Assembly: GCA_039654915.1 (NCBI GenBank)
Contig: CM077600.1
Span: 36,564,492 to 36,628,491 of the forward strand
Direction of reading: 5' to 3'
Source: Aquilaria yunnanensis
Taxonomy: Eukaryota > Streptophyta > Magnoliopsida > Malvales > Thymelaeaceae
DNA length: 64,000 bases
Made by a program: the position numbers and the translations under genes. The notes under the pieces are model-generated. The model was not told the DNA's origin. It saw only the letters and a list, made by a program, of their open reading frames with translations, and searched no databases. Below are positions 25,290-37,900 of the stretch, piece after piece (position 1 is the stretch's first letter; each line of letters begins with the position of its first letter).

Positions 25290-26458
25290 TTTACAATTAT
25301 AGTCAAAACTTTAGAAATTTACACTTTTCATGTTTTTTTTTTTTTCATATTATTCGGCAACAACTTTAGGAATTTTAGTTCAAATTATCTGGTAATTATG
25401 TTATAATAATCTTAAGTTACCTGATATTTTTTAATAATAATTAACATTTCAAATATCATTTTCCATGGAAAACTACCACATTTTCCACTAATGTATTTTG
25501 GACAATTTTACCCCTGGTCCTTCTTTATCTTTATTCGCATGTCATTGTTTGACCCACCTCGTTCAACAGCCACCAGTAACCACATACGCTGCTTCTGCCC
25601 CCACCTAATGTTGTCTACCCACTCCATTGCCTTCTTGCTTCCCCTCTTGCTCCTCGTCTCCTTGCGAGCCTCATCCCATGGCCTCATTTTTCCTTCCCCA
25701 GCCTCGATCCATTGTTCCTTATGTTGCCTCCATCACCTCCTTCCTTAGCCTCATCATTTTGCCTCGAACTCTCCTTCCAATTTCAAACTCACTATTCGAT
25801 TGCTTGTCGCCCAATGTCCCCGCCGCCCGCCATCCCTACCTCCTCGATGCTTTGATCTTCTCGCCCCGATCTCGAACTCATCGTCTGATCACCCGTTGCT
25901 CATCGTTCTTATTGCCCTAACCTCCTTAATGGTCCGATCTCCTCACCTCACCTCCTTTGCTCTAGTTATTGCCTCCACTCACCTGCGATTTGCGTACAAC
26001 CTCGGATCAGACAAGGAAATGGGTTCATGACCATTTTACTTGCAAAAAAAACATAACAAATGGATTCACAACCATCATGTGGTGGCCAACAAAGATCGGA
26101 AAAGCAACAAACAGAATAGATAGAAAAATTGAAGAAACAGAAAATAAACGAAAATTTGTCGAATTAGAGCAAAGAGTAGAATAAGAAGGGTATACTTGTG
26201 AAATTGCCCTGTAAAACTTACTAAAAAATATATTACAAAGAATTTAGGATGACAAAAAATGACAAACAAAATAGAAAATCTAGGATATGGGGAGTATTTT
26301 AAATGTTAATTAACTATTAAAAAATATCAAGCAACTTGATATTACTATAATATAGTTACTAAATAGTTTGAATTAGAATTTCTAAAGCCGCTGTTAAATA
26401 ATAAGAAAAATTCAGGAGGGAAAGTGTAGATTACTAAAGCTTTGAATGCAATTATAAA
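25290..26458. mobile_element. TIR element, family shared with 52895-54315 and 56070-56488
   Basis: Arms of about 170 bases match in inverted order: TTACAATTATAGTCAAA and the complement of the right edge, then CAACAACTTTAGGAATTTTAG against CAGCGGCTTTAGAAATTCTAA, then GATATTTTTTAATA in both. The centre (25490-26200) is C-rich and has a Ser/Leu/His-rich open frame without a domain. The right centre edge carries TACTCCCCATATCC, like a Stowaway terminus. Confidence 0.75.
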
Positions 26459-28404
26459 TGGGTAAAATCTAATAGAGGTCCCCTAGCTTATTTTTTTGTT
26501 CTAAATGAGTATCCTACCTTAAGGTTATTTTATCAAAGTACCCCACTTAATTATGCTCATCCTAATTAGATATTTTCTGTTTATTTTACTGTCAAAATGG
26601 ACAGATTTTACTGATGCGGCATTAGTTAACATTAAAATAATTGTAAAATAATAATTTTGGTCTTTAAAATTTTATGTATTAATAATTTTAACCCTGCCAA
26701 ACTTCCTAAATATTAACAACAAACCCAAATTTTTTATTTTATCCATTCAAACACAAGAACATCAAGACACAAGCCCAAATTAACAACGGCCGGCGAACAT
26801 CAAGAACAAGTCTAACTCTTCTCTCTCTATCGCTGGCAACAGCAACCTTAGGTTACTTGGCTCCTTCAGCCAAAATCTCTGGCCGAAATCTTTGTCCAAA
26901 ATTAGTTCCGGATGCTAGGGGCCGACGGGATCGTGACGCAGGACAACACCGCTCAGGTGGTCTCCGCTAATTTTGGAAATTAGACATTTTTGCAATGGTT
27001 GACTCTTGACGAAGATGGAAATCTCAGGATGTACAGTTGCGACCTAGCTAGCTGAACTTGGACAGTTGTCTAGCAAGCGCTGCTCTTGTGGTGCTAGCGA
27101 TTTGTGGTGACAACAGCAGCGATTCATGGCAATGGCAATAGCAATTTCATGGCGATGGCGATTTCATGGCAACAACGAAAAATTTGAGAGTTGCTCCGAA
27201 GAAGAGAAAAGGGTTTCAAGACGAAGGGAAGAGGAATCACCATATCTGAGAGTTGTTTCTTTTTTCTAGATTTGCTTTAGCCCCACAATCTGATTCCTCT
27301 GTGAATTGGAGGCAAATGTGCATGGCGAAGATGATGACGAAGGCAAGATGTGGAGGGCGATGATGGGACCAAAAGGTAAAGGCCAAGAGAGAAACAAGGA
27401 GACGGAGCTTTGATTTCCAGTTGGATTTATGTGTTTGATTTCCGGTTTGATTTCCCAGTAGAAAATTTTTGGCTAACGAGTGAAGATCACCGAAATCGTG
27501 GCGACAGTGCTGCTCTAGCAAAGTAGAGTTCATGGTAAGGCTTTGGGGTGTTCATTCGGTTGGATCGATCATTCAGTTGGATCGATTTAGAATTGATCCG
27601 AACAGAACAATCTGATTAATTTTTGGTTTTGTAAATTTAATCCAAACCATCCGAATTACATATTAAAACCGATCGGAACCATCCGAATTATGTTCATCTA
27701 AATTGTAATTCAATTTATCCAATTTTTATAATTTAATTCTTTTTATTATAATTAAACACATGATAATTGAAAAAGTAAAATAAAACTTGAAAAAGATATG
27801 ATAAATTTTGATACTATTCCATTTATACCTAAACTTAAGATTTGATTTATAACATATAGTCCAAAATTAACAAAAATGACTTTACATATAACAAAAAAGT
27901 ATTATAAATGACTTTTTGATTTATTCGGTTTGTTTGATTTAAGTTTATGAACTAATAATTGATCCAATAACCAAATAAGAAACTCAGTTTTAATCCAATC
28001 CAAACCAAATAACTAAACCATTTTGTTCAATTTAAATAATCCATTTGGATTACTGGGTTCTATCTAAATAGTGAACACCCCTCGCAGGGGTGCTACTGGC
28101 ATTGTGCTCAGTGGAGGAGTAGAGTTAAGGAGTGGTGGGGGGTTTGAAAGAGAGGGTGTAAACATTAGATTCCTAAGTATAAATGTTAAAATTATTGATT
28201 GAAAAGATTTAGGGACTAAATTTGTTATTTTATAATTCTTTTAGTATTAAGCAATGTCATGTTCGCATTTTTTATCCAACTTAAAAGTGAAATTGATAGA
28301 AAATATCCAATTGGGATACGCAATATGAGATAATAGATTTCAATAAAACAACATTAAAGTAGGATATTCATTCGGGACAAAAAAATAAGCTAAGGGACTT
28401 ACCC
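26459..28404. mobile_element. Mutator-like element with perfect 9-bp target duplication
   Basis: TIRs: GAGGTCCCCTAGCTTATTTT at the left against the inverted right arm TAAGTCCCTTAGCTTATTTT, continuing to GGATATTTTCT (about 120 bases). The flanks are AATTATAAA at 26450-26458 and 28405-28413. The interior has a GC-rich block (26760-27540) and a nested 537-bp element (27545-28081). No transposase is present. The right end lies about 280 bases beyond the LSM3 stop codon. Confidence 0.85.
27545..28081. mobile_element. Small TIR element nested in the 26.5-28.4 kb MULE
   Basis: The ends are GGGGTGTTCA… and …TGAACACCCC, 10-bp perfect inverted repeats. The interior is AT-rich with repeated words such as GATCCGAAC and CCGAATTA, similar in style to hAT-derived elements at 11.5 and 40.9 kb. 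An 8-bp duplication was not found. Confidence 0.6.
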
Positions 28405-28681
28405 AATTATAAACGAGTTTAAATTCAAGGAGACTTGCCATTCTACAATCAAATCAAAGAGGGCATAGATCCCTTGCCCTGAATCATGAATCGTTAGATT
28501 CAGAGGTAAAAAGAATTCATCAAAGAAAAATACCTCATCGATGTTACAAAAGAGCACATATTCTGCTAACATTAATGAACGTTGGAATCGATTAGTACAT
28601 TGAATAATAGCATCTTCCAAATAAAATGGAAGACAACGGTTTCTTTGCGATCTTCATAACACAGAAATTTCACCCTCTGAA

Positions 28682-30440
28682 TCATGCAGTCCTCAAGGGA
28701 GGGGAAACCAAAATGACTCCATCTCCTCTGACAAACAGAAAAGGGACTGTACGCTTTGTAGTCTGAAATCAAAGAAGAAAACCACATTCAGGATCACCAA
28801 GCACGGCAATGGAGAAGCAAAACTAGATTTGTTAATTTTGAGGAATGAACGAAGAAGCGAGTTGGGTGGAGGGTGGAAGGACTACTCATCCATTTGGCAA
28901 TAGTTAATTTCATTCATAGATTGAAATACCACCTTTCCATAGAGGAGTAATAAACAACTTCCTAGAATTGCTGCTACGAATCATATAACATACTTAAGGG
29001 TCCAAAGTAACAGAAAAAAAATTATCTTACCGAAATCTAAGATCCATTTGTTATTTTCATTATTATTAGTATGTGTTTCTGTTTTCTGTTCTTGTGTGAG
29101 AAAGCTATCAATTTTTATTCACATGTTTATTCAGATGATACTCAAGCTCCAAGAAAACACAGGGGGTTGCAAGACTACTATATAGACATAACATACCCGG
29201 ACAATCTCTTCATATGTCTCATCATCAATTTCTACAGTTGTAACAATCTCTTCAACGTCACCCAGTATCATATTCAAGTGCTGATCATAAGCCTGTGAGA
29301 TAGGAATCACCCAGTTACAACATGGGAACATTGAGCAAAAAAACAGAACATTGTCTAAATCACAACACAGAATGCAAAAGGAGTGATGAGTTGTTCTTCA
29401 CAGATGTATGAAGATTCTAAGGAAGTTTGAGAAAACAAGTTGAACATTAATAGGATCTACAAGATGCTAAACAATCAGCATTTTATCATCAGAAAATTCC
29501 TAGTCCTTAAAACTTGCCTATGGCTAAGCTTGTTCTAGCACCTAATAGTGCAAAGCAAAAACAAAAAGGCTTCACATACTTTATGCCTATCTTCAGCTCG
29601 AGTACAGACGAGAATACCTAAACTATCCAATAATACCCTTTCTTATAGGATTAATTCACAAGCAATCAAGAGCTCAAGAATGTCTTGAGTGATTCCAATA
29701 AGTTTATTTGCAGCTGCTGTGGAAAACATAACAACTTATCATATCAGTATGGCACTGTAAACAAAATGTATAAATAAAAACCATGACCGAGATAATTAAA
29801 TATTACACAAACCAATATAATCTACCGCTTTCCCAACGGATTACATGTATTCTAGTCGAACTTAAAATAAATAAATGAATGAATGAATGAATAAATAAAT
29901 AAGCAGACTTTATAGTTCAACAAATACTAGAACCAATAAGTCCACAAACTAATCATCCCAATTACTAAATTCTTCTTCCTGATTTCTGATGCGCAATCAA
30001 CATTGGCTTTTGTTTTCTTCACCGAAGACGGGAAACAATAGATGTTTCACCCCAGCTACTTCAGAAATCCATGAGATTTATTGAAAAGATGTATAGATAT
30101 TCGAAGTTTCGCACGAAAATAGCAAAAGTAGGCGAGGAGAAAGTGGGAGTAGCCCAAAAGTCTAAAAAATACTCTCTCAAAATCCTAGAATTCGAATATC
30201 GACTCCTAAATTATGAAACCAGATCAACAAATTCCAACAACAGGCACCAACAAGGTTTGCGTGCATCGATGGATGTAGATATCGTAGGACGAAATGGGTA
30301 TAAGAAGCTATATAAATACTCACATGGAGCTTGCCACGGAGCTCGCGGTCGGAGCGGAGCTTGACGTAAATGCGCTCGTCAAGGCTGAGCCTGATTAGAT
30401 CGAGCGGCTCCTTCACCGCGCTTTCCTCTTCGCTGGCCAT
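28682..30440 (-). CDS. LSM3: Sm-like protein LSM3
   Basis: Three exons on the minus strand: 30440-30324 (39 codons), 29292-29197 (32 codons), 28762-28682 (26 codons and TGA). All introns are GT-AG and phase 0. The 97-residue product starts [20 protein letters not shown] and has the Sm1 motif in exons 1 and 2 ([29 protein letters not shown]) and Sm2 in exon 3 ([15 protein letters not shown]). This is the full plant LSM3 length. LSM3 is a subunit of both heptameric rings: LSM1-7, which promotes cytoplasmic mRNA decapping, and LSM2-8, which binds U6 snRNA in the nucleus. The first ATG lies in a clean context after GC-rich 5' DNA. No defect was seen. Confidence 0.96.
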
Positions 30441-31235
30441 CCTCCGTTGCTGTCGGTTAGCGTCGTATTCGATCCGATCAAGGGTTTTAGGTCGAGAGAG
30501 CCAACGAATGCCAGTCTCTCGGTTAGGCCCAAATCAGTATTTCGCCCCAAGTTTGTTACCTGGATTGCCAGCCTCCAACTCGGCCCAACCCCAAGTTTGT
30601 TGCCTTAGCTCAATAAAATGGTCACAACTACATTCACATGACGATCGATCACATATGACCCAAATTGTTTAACTTTGTTATTATTTAGACTTGTGCATCT
30701 CTATTTTAGAAATTTGCACTTTAGCCATGAGCATTGACACGGTCAAATATTAGATATAGGCCCCCAGGACTTCCCATCAATAACTCTAAATCCTAAACCT
30801 TCAAATCTACCAGTAACACTACCATAATTTTGCTCCTCCAGCAAAAGTGGATCCGACAGCCTAGGAGCCAATGACCATATGGTTGATGTTCCAATGCCTT
30901 ATGCCTCCTTTGACACGTCTGTCATTGTTGCCATGGGCCATGCTCATTAGTGCCCTTAGAATGAAGTTGTCTACCAGTGGTACGACCCTCTTAGCGGGAA
31001 GTTCGAGGGAAGATAAATTAATAAATTTCTAGTTTAATACCCCATTTCTAGTTGATTTTGAAAGCCAAGTAAGTTAATTAAGGTTCATTATGTTTCACAA
31101 GGTTTATGGCACTAAATGTGGTTGAGGGAAAATTGGTAATTTTGCACCCTGATATGTTGAGTTGAGTCCTGAGTGCTAAAAATATGTTTCAAAATTTAAC
31201 CCAAGTTTAACCCCAAAATTATATTAAATGTTTAA
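30441..31235. other. Upstream region of LSM3
   Basis: The first 150 bases are moderately GC-rich and likely hold the LSM3 promoter and leader (minus strand). No TATA box was identified with confidence. The rest is non-coding with no recognised repeat, except that 31060-31200 may belong to a decayed long repeat also seen near 46380. Confidence 0.4.
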
Positions 31236-31872
31236 GGAAAATAAATATCAAATTTGCCACTAATATTTTGAATTGTAAGCAAATACGCCACTATAGTTTT
31301 TTTTTTTAACTCAATCTCCCATTAATGCTTTAAAATGAGTCAGATATGCCGTTGAAGTTTCAAATTAAGAGTGGATATGCCATTGCCCATTAAAAATTTA
31401 ATGAAAAATGTTAAAAAGCTAACAAAAAAAAAAGGTTAAAAATAACAAGTTTTAAAATTTTAGGGTGATAATGCAAGTTTTAACAAACTTCAAAGATTTT
31501 TTATAATTAGACTCTCTCTCTCTCTCTCTCTCTCTCTCATGATAGCAAAGAGATTAGACAGCAGTGACAGAGGGGGGATGACAAATGGGCTGGGTTGTTG
31601 GTGACAGAAACAGTGATAAGGCTGAAGCATTGATCGTAGAGATCAAACCTGCTTTTGCCAAAAATCTCAAATGCTTTAATATTTTTTGAAAGAAGCATAA
31701 TAACCCTAAAATTTCAAACTTGTTATTTTTACCATTTTCTATTATTTTCTAACTGGTGGTGGCATATTCGGTCCATTTTAAAACATTAGTGAGGGATTGG
31801 GCAAAAAAAAAATTTATAGTAGCATATCCGCTCTCTACCTAAAACATTAGTGACAAATTTGATATTTCTTCC
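31236..31872. mobile_element. Mutator-like MITE with perfect 9-bp target duplication
   Basis: Flanks are AATGTTTAA at 31227-31235 and 31873-31881. The arms start GGAAAATAAATATCAAATTT and GGAAGAAATATCAAATTTGT and stay similar for about 115 bases. The 637-bp element has no coding capacity. It holds a (TC)n microsatellite at about 31510-31538. Confidence 0.88.
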
Positions 31873-31959
31873 AATGTTTAATTTAATAATTTATGTTACT
31901 ATTTAGGAAATGAGGCTTTTTGACAAAACTTAAAAAGTTGGAGGAGGAGGAGGAGTTTG

Positions 31960-32400
31960 GTTCTTTAAACTTGTGAAAGGATTAGTGTTTCTAACACTAT
32001 TCACTTCTCTTTCCTCCTAAATTTTTAAAGCTGCTATTGCTCTCTTTTATTTCACGCCAAAATCTCTTCAAAATCTTGTTTTCTTGGTGAAAATTGAAGA
32101 CTACAAAGGTGTTCTTGCAATGTGTAACTTATTTTGAGCTTGTTTGGTGCTTTTGGAGGCTTGGAACTCATTTTTTTTGCTTGGGTGTCTGATGTACTTA
32201 CGGTACCCCATTTTCCTAAATGATTTCTTGTTCATTTAGCTTGTGAAAGCTTAGGTTTCACTTGGTTTAAGTTAATTTAGTACTATTGTGTTAATTGTTG
32301 CATTGGAATCTAGGGAACCTCATGGATTGAAGAAATTGTTTGAACTTGCATAATCTTAGAATTAAGGTAGAGGATTAATTGATTTTTGTGTGCTGAATTG
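31960..32400. repeat. Decayed long repeat, block shared with 46860-47230
   Basis: Both blocks share words such as AACACTATTCA, a TTTCTCC/TTTCCTCC leader, GAAAATTGAAG and the CTCATTTTTTTTG context, in the same order. Similar sequence also occurs upstream (31060 and 46380) and downstream (35600 and 49590), so both may be remnants of one element of several kb, possibly LTR or untranslated leader DNA of a retrotransposon. The similarity is weak and read by eye. Confidence 0.35.
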
Positions 32401-32858
32401 ATGAATGACCTTGTGATTGGTTCATGGCACTTGATTGGCAAAGTGAAATAAGGAAACGAGAGAAATAAGAGAAGCACCAAGGAGAGGAGCACAAAGCGAC
32501 GGACGAACACCTACTATAGTTAGGGCTGTAAACGAACCAAACAAACACGAACAAGCTATGTTCATGTTCGTTCATTTAATTTTTAACAAACATAGTCATG
32601 AACACGAACAATAAACTAACGCAACTTTTTTATTCGTATTCATTCGTTTATTAATAAACTAACACGAACACAAATACGAACAATTAAAGTTGAAGGCTAC
32701 CACCAATTTAAATTGAAATGAGTCTAACAATGACTAACAGAGCAATAGACGATGGTGAGAGAGATTATGAGTTATGACTATGGTGCTTGGCTTGGTGTTG
32801 CAGCAAATTCACATAGTGAGAGAAATGACTAATTATGTTTAGAGAAACAAATACAATA

Positions 32859-34053
32859 GGTAAAATCTAAATTTGGTCCCGTAACTATTCAGTTTGTCCT
32901 AAATTAGTCCCTTAACTCTAAAAGTGCCTATTGAGGTCCCTTCACTCAAGTGGCGTGTCCAATTTGAGTCCCATTCGTCAATTGAGCCATTATTTTGGAT
33001 GAAACTTGCCTATATGGCACCCATAATGCCATGTGGCACTCATAATGTCACGTGGCTTCCTCTTTAATTGAAATAGGTGATTATTTTGTATAGAAATGAA
33101 AAAATTAAACCTAAACTGACACAAACACAAAATCTTGGGGCTTAAAACATGGATTAGCCCTAATTGTTAGATTAACTCGCCGTAAACGATGGTGTTGGAT
33201 TTGACGGCAGAGGAAGATGGACAGAGATGGTGAACGGAGATGAAGATGGACGGGACGGAGGCGGACCACTGGAGATGGTGAACGGAGACGAAATTAGGAC
33301 GGAGATGGTGACAGAGGAAGAAATCGCGACGGAAGACGAATTGCAATGGAGGAAGAAATCGCAAAGGAAGATGAATCGCGACGGAAGACGAATCGCAATG
33401 GAGGAGGAAATCGCAAAGGAAGATGAATCGCAACGGAGATGGTGATGGAAGAGGAAATCATGACGGAAGACGCATCGCGACAAAGGAGGAAATCACAAAG
33501 GAAGACGAATCGCGACTGAGGAGGAAATCACAAAGGAAGACGAATCGCGACAGAGATGGTGACGGAAGAGGAAATCGCGACGAAAGACGAATCGCGACGG
33601 AGATGGTGACAGAGGAGGAAATCGCGACGGAAGACAGAGACGATGAACTAAATCGCGACAGTGATGAAGATGGTGAACTAAATTACAATGGTGACGAAGA
33701 CGGAATCGGTGATGGAAAGAACCACTGGTGAAAGAAAAAGAGGAGAAAGATCCACAGGTGAAAGTGTTGGGCTATTTACATTTGAAGTCCTATGGTTATT
33801 TATTTGTGTCAATTTTAACTCAAATTTTTTCATTTCTATACAAAATAATCACCTATTTCAATTAAAGAGGAAGCCACATGGCATTATGGGTACCACATAG
33901 GCAAGTTTCATCCAAAATAATAGCTCAATTGACGGATGAGACTCAAATTGGACAAGCCACTTGAGTTAAGGGACCTCAATAGGCACTTTTAGAGTTAAGG
34001 GGCCAGTTTAGGACAAACTGAATAGTTAAGGGACCAAATTTGGATTTTACCCC
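32859..34053. mobile_element. Mutator-like element nested in the hAT, 10-bp target duplication
   Basis: AAATACAATA occurs at 32849-32858 and 34054-34063. Long TIRs of about 240 bases (32859-33115 and 33815-34053) begin GGTAAAATCTAAATTTGG and GGGGTAAAATCCAAATTT and are highly similar, suggesting a fairly young element. The interior (33190-33740) is a purine-rich minisatellite, not a transposase. Confidence 0.9.
33220..33700 (+). repeat. Purine-rich degenerate minisatellite inside the MULE
   Basis: Units built from GAGGAAATCGCGACGGAAGA and GATGAATCGCAACGGAGATG recur many times with varying length (about 30-50 bases). They give Glu/Arg/Asp-rich open frames on the plus strand that look like protein but are a product of the repeat. 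Confidence 0.8.
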
Positions 34054-34403
34054 AAATACAATATATTAATTTGGGGGATATTGGGGCAAAATCATGTATG
34101 TGTGGAGTAGGTGGACACTAATAAAAATATATGATATATAAAATATATATAATAATAAATGTATCGTTAATCTATAAATAAACAAACAAATGAATGAATG
34201 AATATACATGAACAATAACCGAATGGTTCATGAATGCAAATGAAAGAACAAAACCTTGTTCGTTTGTTTGTTTAACTAATCGAATAGGAAAATCTATTCA
34301 TGTTTGTTTGTTAAACTAAATAAATAAAAATAAACGAATTCCTATTGAACATGTTACGAATAGTTCACTGAACACTCTATTCATTTATGCCCATAACTAT
34401 AGT

Positions 34404-37200
34404 GGTTAATGCAGATGCATCACCTGTATAGTGCAACCGCACCAAATCCAAAAAGGCAGCAAAATTTAAAGTGCGATCGCACCAATGTATGTGCAACAAC
34501 AATGAGCCATTTTGGTGCAAAAATGTAGCCTTGTGTGTCATAATGATGGGGGAAGTCCTTGAAGTATATAGTTTGTTTTGTCAAGGGCTGACATGAATAA
34601 TTAAGCATTAATTTAGCATGGTAACTAGGAAATAGTTACTATTTATGGATCATAGGTGAAGGTTTAGTGCATCATGTGACTTACGTAAACTGTTTGAGAT
34701 GTAGGTGGAACCTAATGCACCTTTGATAGGATTATGACTGAAGGGAGGGATCTCGGAACTCAAATGTAGGGTGTTTACCAAGTTACTTGTACAACTTTGA
34801 AAGAAGTTGAACTAGTGAACTAAGCTTACTAGTAGATGAGGTTATACCTTTTAGTTAAGGATTAGGTAGAGAAAAAGTCCCAATGGACTAAAACGTTATG
34901 TAAAAAAGTTTAGTCTCGCACTATTTTGAGCTCACAATAGATTACGTATAAATATATATATTGTCCTTAGTATTTTTCATGTGGGTTGAATATCCCTTAT
35001 TAAAAGTCAATTATTCTCATTCCCTTGGTTTCATGTTATGTAGATTTTGATGTTGTTGAGCACAACAATCACTGAAGGTTGTTGAGGTAGTATTTTGATA
35101 CGGGTATAATATTAATTGAATCATTGAAGTTCCAGAATTATGGCTTATTTTTTGTTGAGTATTTATACTAACTATAGTTTTCTTGATCGCAGTGGCGAGC
35201 AAAACACGTGATGGATTTTTGGAACTTACTACTAGAAGTAATATTTAAGGTGGGAGATAGAAGCATAGATTTTAGTAGTGTTAGTCTCAGTGCATGTCAC
35301 ATACCCTAGTGGCCTCCAATGTGAATAGGTGGATTAATGAACTCTAAGATTGTTTTGGGGTGATGGGCATAGTCGTATTTTGTGTTGGTGCCCACACACG
35401 ATTGGTTATATTTGGATATGTTTATGACAACTTGTGACAATTTTGTATGCTTTGACATCTTGAATCTTGGGTTTATGAAAATCCCTAGGCAATGTTATAT
35501 TTTATTATTTTCAAGTAACTTATATCAAAGCAACTCATGCATGTATTATTACATCTTAGGTTAAATAACTAGTGGCATTAAGATTTTTAACAAATGTACA
35601 CATAAATAATTAGCCAATTGCAACCAGTGTGAGACTTTGTTCTCATAGTTTACCTGGGCTAGCCATGAAATGACGTGTCAACCCAAGACACATGCATAGC
35701 ACACAATCCATAGAAATGAAAATAAGCAAACAGGTTAGATAGGGGTATAAATCAAATATAGTTTCAAGTAGTTGCAAGAACAAACCAAAATAAAATCACA
35801 ACCTGAGCAACTCTCTAATCTTTTGAATATTTATTGAGCAACTCCCCAACTTCTTGCATATTCTTCCATGCCTTGGTGAAGAACTGAGTTAGCTGAATCA
35901 TGATAACTTGAAACTTAATTTTGTTGGAGAAACAATAAGAAAAACTATAAATGAATCATAAAGAAATAAGAGAAAAGAAATAATGGAAAACAAAAAACAT
36001 CAACAAAATTGGAAAACAATGTTGTGGGTAAAATTAAATAGGAAGAAGAAAGTTAATTTGCACGAGTTATTGCTATATTGTTAATTAGAAATATCTTTAT
36101 AATGTATAAAATTATGAAGTACTATATATTTAAGAAAAAGGAAAAAAAATACATACTTTTCAAAACCTGTAAAATATCCAAATAAGCATTTAATGACATT
36201 TTTATAAGAAAATAATAGAGGCAAAAGTTCGGATCTTTATCCATATCCTTTAACCACTTTACTGAGTGGTCAAGACTTAGGACTATTATTAAATTAAATA
36301 ATTTTTGAAATGAAAGAAAAACAAGTATAACCAGTGTCATATCTAAAGGTTTTAATATTGAAACCTTATTCCCATAAGGCATTCTAAAAAACAAAAATGA
36401 AAACACAAATCCAGTCGTTAAAATAAATGAAAATATTGCAGCTGAATCAAGGAATAATGTAATCACCTTGATATAAATTACATGAAATCGACCAACCCCT
36501 TTTTGTATCTTCTCGTATGCAAAGTTGTAAGGACTTTTTCACACTAGCCTATTTCTCTAGTATTTTATTCATCACTTGAAATGGTGGGAATTGGGACTTG
36601 GGAGGAATAAACTTGACCCTGAATTATTTATGGTCCCCATGCATCCCAACAAATTAGGAAACAAAAAAGGTCATTTAAAGTAATTCCTAAATCTTCAAAG
36701 GAGTAACATTTCGGTCTAGTTGATATTTATGCCATTTGATTGTAGTGGAAGTGGGTTTTATTTACCAACGGAAAAGTTGATACTCATACTTAACTCTCGA
36801 CAATGGCATGTTAGTTTTTGTAATTTTTCATCTAATAGTGAGAGATAATTTAAGTAAATACTAGATGTTACAACTAAAACAAGACATAAGAGAATAGATA
36901 AGTAAATTTTCCCCTAAATTTTTTGATATCTCTCATTATCGAAATAATCTTTTAATATGTAGAAAACGTGATTCACTAAATAAATATATAACTACTTAAT
37001 GTTTGTTTTATTTAATTACAAGTTAACGAGACTTAGCTCGACATTAATATATATACACAACTTACCTTGAAATATGATATACACCAACATCCAATAAAAT
37101 AAAACAAAAATACAGCAAAAAGAAAGTGTCGATAGCATCCAGGTATTCCACAGTGGCCCAAGGGGGCTGACCAGTAAATACATGCATAATTAACTTCAAT
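34404..37200. other. Intergenic, no gene recognised
   Basis: AT-rich DNA. A block near 35600 (TAATTAGCCAATTGCAACC…) resembles 49590. Open frames of about 100-115 residues on the minus strand (36122-36466 and 37033-37350) are Leu/Phe-rich and without a domain. Confidence 0.45.
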
Positions 37201-37399
37201 TTTTTGGCATCTACTGAAATTTAGCAAAATTGTTGGGGACGCCAATAAAATAAGCCAAAAGGGGGCAACTTGATAGGTGATAGGTACCTCCCATTCATTG
37301 AACCTGCAAGTAAAAAGAACTCCTTCCCTGAGAGGAAGCTCGGAAAGCAAAACCCTCGACTAGAACATGCTTTGATTACTTCTATGTCCTTTCAAATCT

Positions 37400-37900
37400 C
37401 TGAATCAAATTTTGCTACGTCAAGACCATTTCATCCCCTCCGGAGGTGGCTTCTCTGCGTGATCACACCGAGACGTATGCTCCTCAGATATGTAAGCATT
37501 GTTGATGGTTATTGAGGTTCGGTCTCTTTATTTCTTGAATTCTTGCTCGATTCTCTTTCCTAGCTGGTTCTGGAGACGGGTTTCTCCTAAGCATACACAT
37601 CGTACGTTGATTTTAGGTTCTGTTTTTACTTTTGAATCACTTCAAACGAGAGAAAGTTGGGAACTTGGAACTTGAAAGTTGGTTCTTTTCTGTGTGGATG
37701 TGGTGATCTTTATTCTAGCTCTTGTAGCTGTTGAGGAATTTTCATAAGATTCTAAGCGGCTCTGACCTCAAACAAGTTGATTTTGGTATCTGTGGTCCTG
37801 TTGGATCAATTAGTAATCTCCTTGTAAGAGCTAGCAATACATCTGAATCAGACTTTATGACAGTCTATGTTTCTGGCCTGCTTTGCCTCCTTGAATAGCA
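37400..37900 (+). promoter_or_regulatory. Probable leader and promoter region of the trihelix gene
   Basis: The 500 bases before the ATG are less AT-rich than the DNA further upstream, with CT-rich stretches. The sequence AATAGCAATGG precedes the start codon. A leader intron is possible, but its sites cannot be decided from sequence alone. Confidence 0.4.

Larger units (their letters stand above)
32521..34395. mobile_element. Non-autonomous hAT element with perfect 8-bp target duplication
   Basis: ACTATAGT flanks both sides (32513-32520 and 34396-34403). Termini: TAGGGCTGTAAACGAACC and, inverted, TATGGGCATAAATGAATA. Arms are rich in ACGAAC, GTTCGTT and AACAAACA words. The element is only about 680 bases without the MULE that sits inside it (32859-34053). 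No transposase. Confidence 0.85.

Noticed and set aside
29877..29902. (AATA/AATG)n run in the region upstream of LSM3 exon 2
   Set aside because: Ordinary intronic microsatellite.
31510..31538. (TC)n microsatellite
   Set aside because: Simple slippage repeat within a MITE; not a feature of interest alone.
33220..33700. CRISPR-like repeated units
   Set aside because: Units are degenerate and of variable length without spacers, and the DNA is plant nuclear.
33227..33731. Open frames rich in Glu/Arg/Asp on the plus strand and Ser/Phe/Leu on the minus strand
   Set aside because: They arise from the minisatellite inside a MULE; no start context, no domain, and frames are open on both strands.
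36122..37350. Minus-strand frames of 105-114 residues
   Set aside because: Hydrophobic, low-complexity translations of AT-rich DNA with no domain or splice support.
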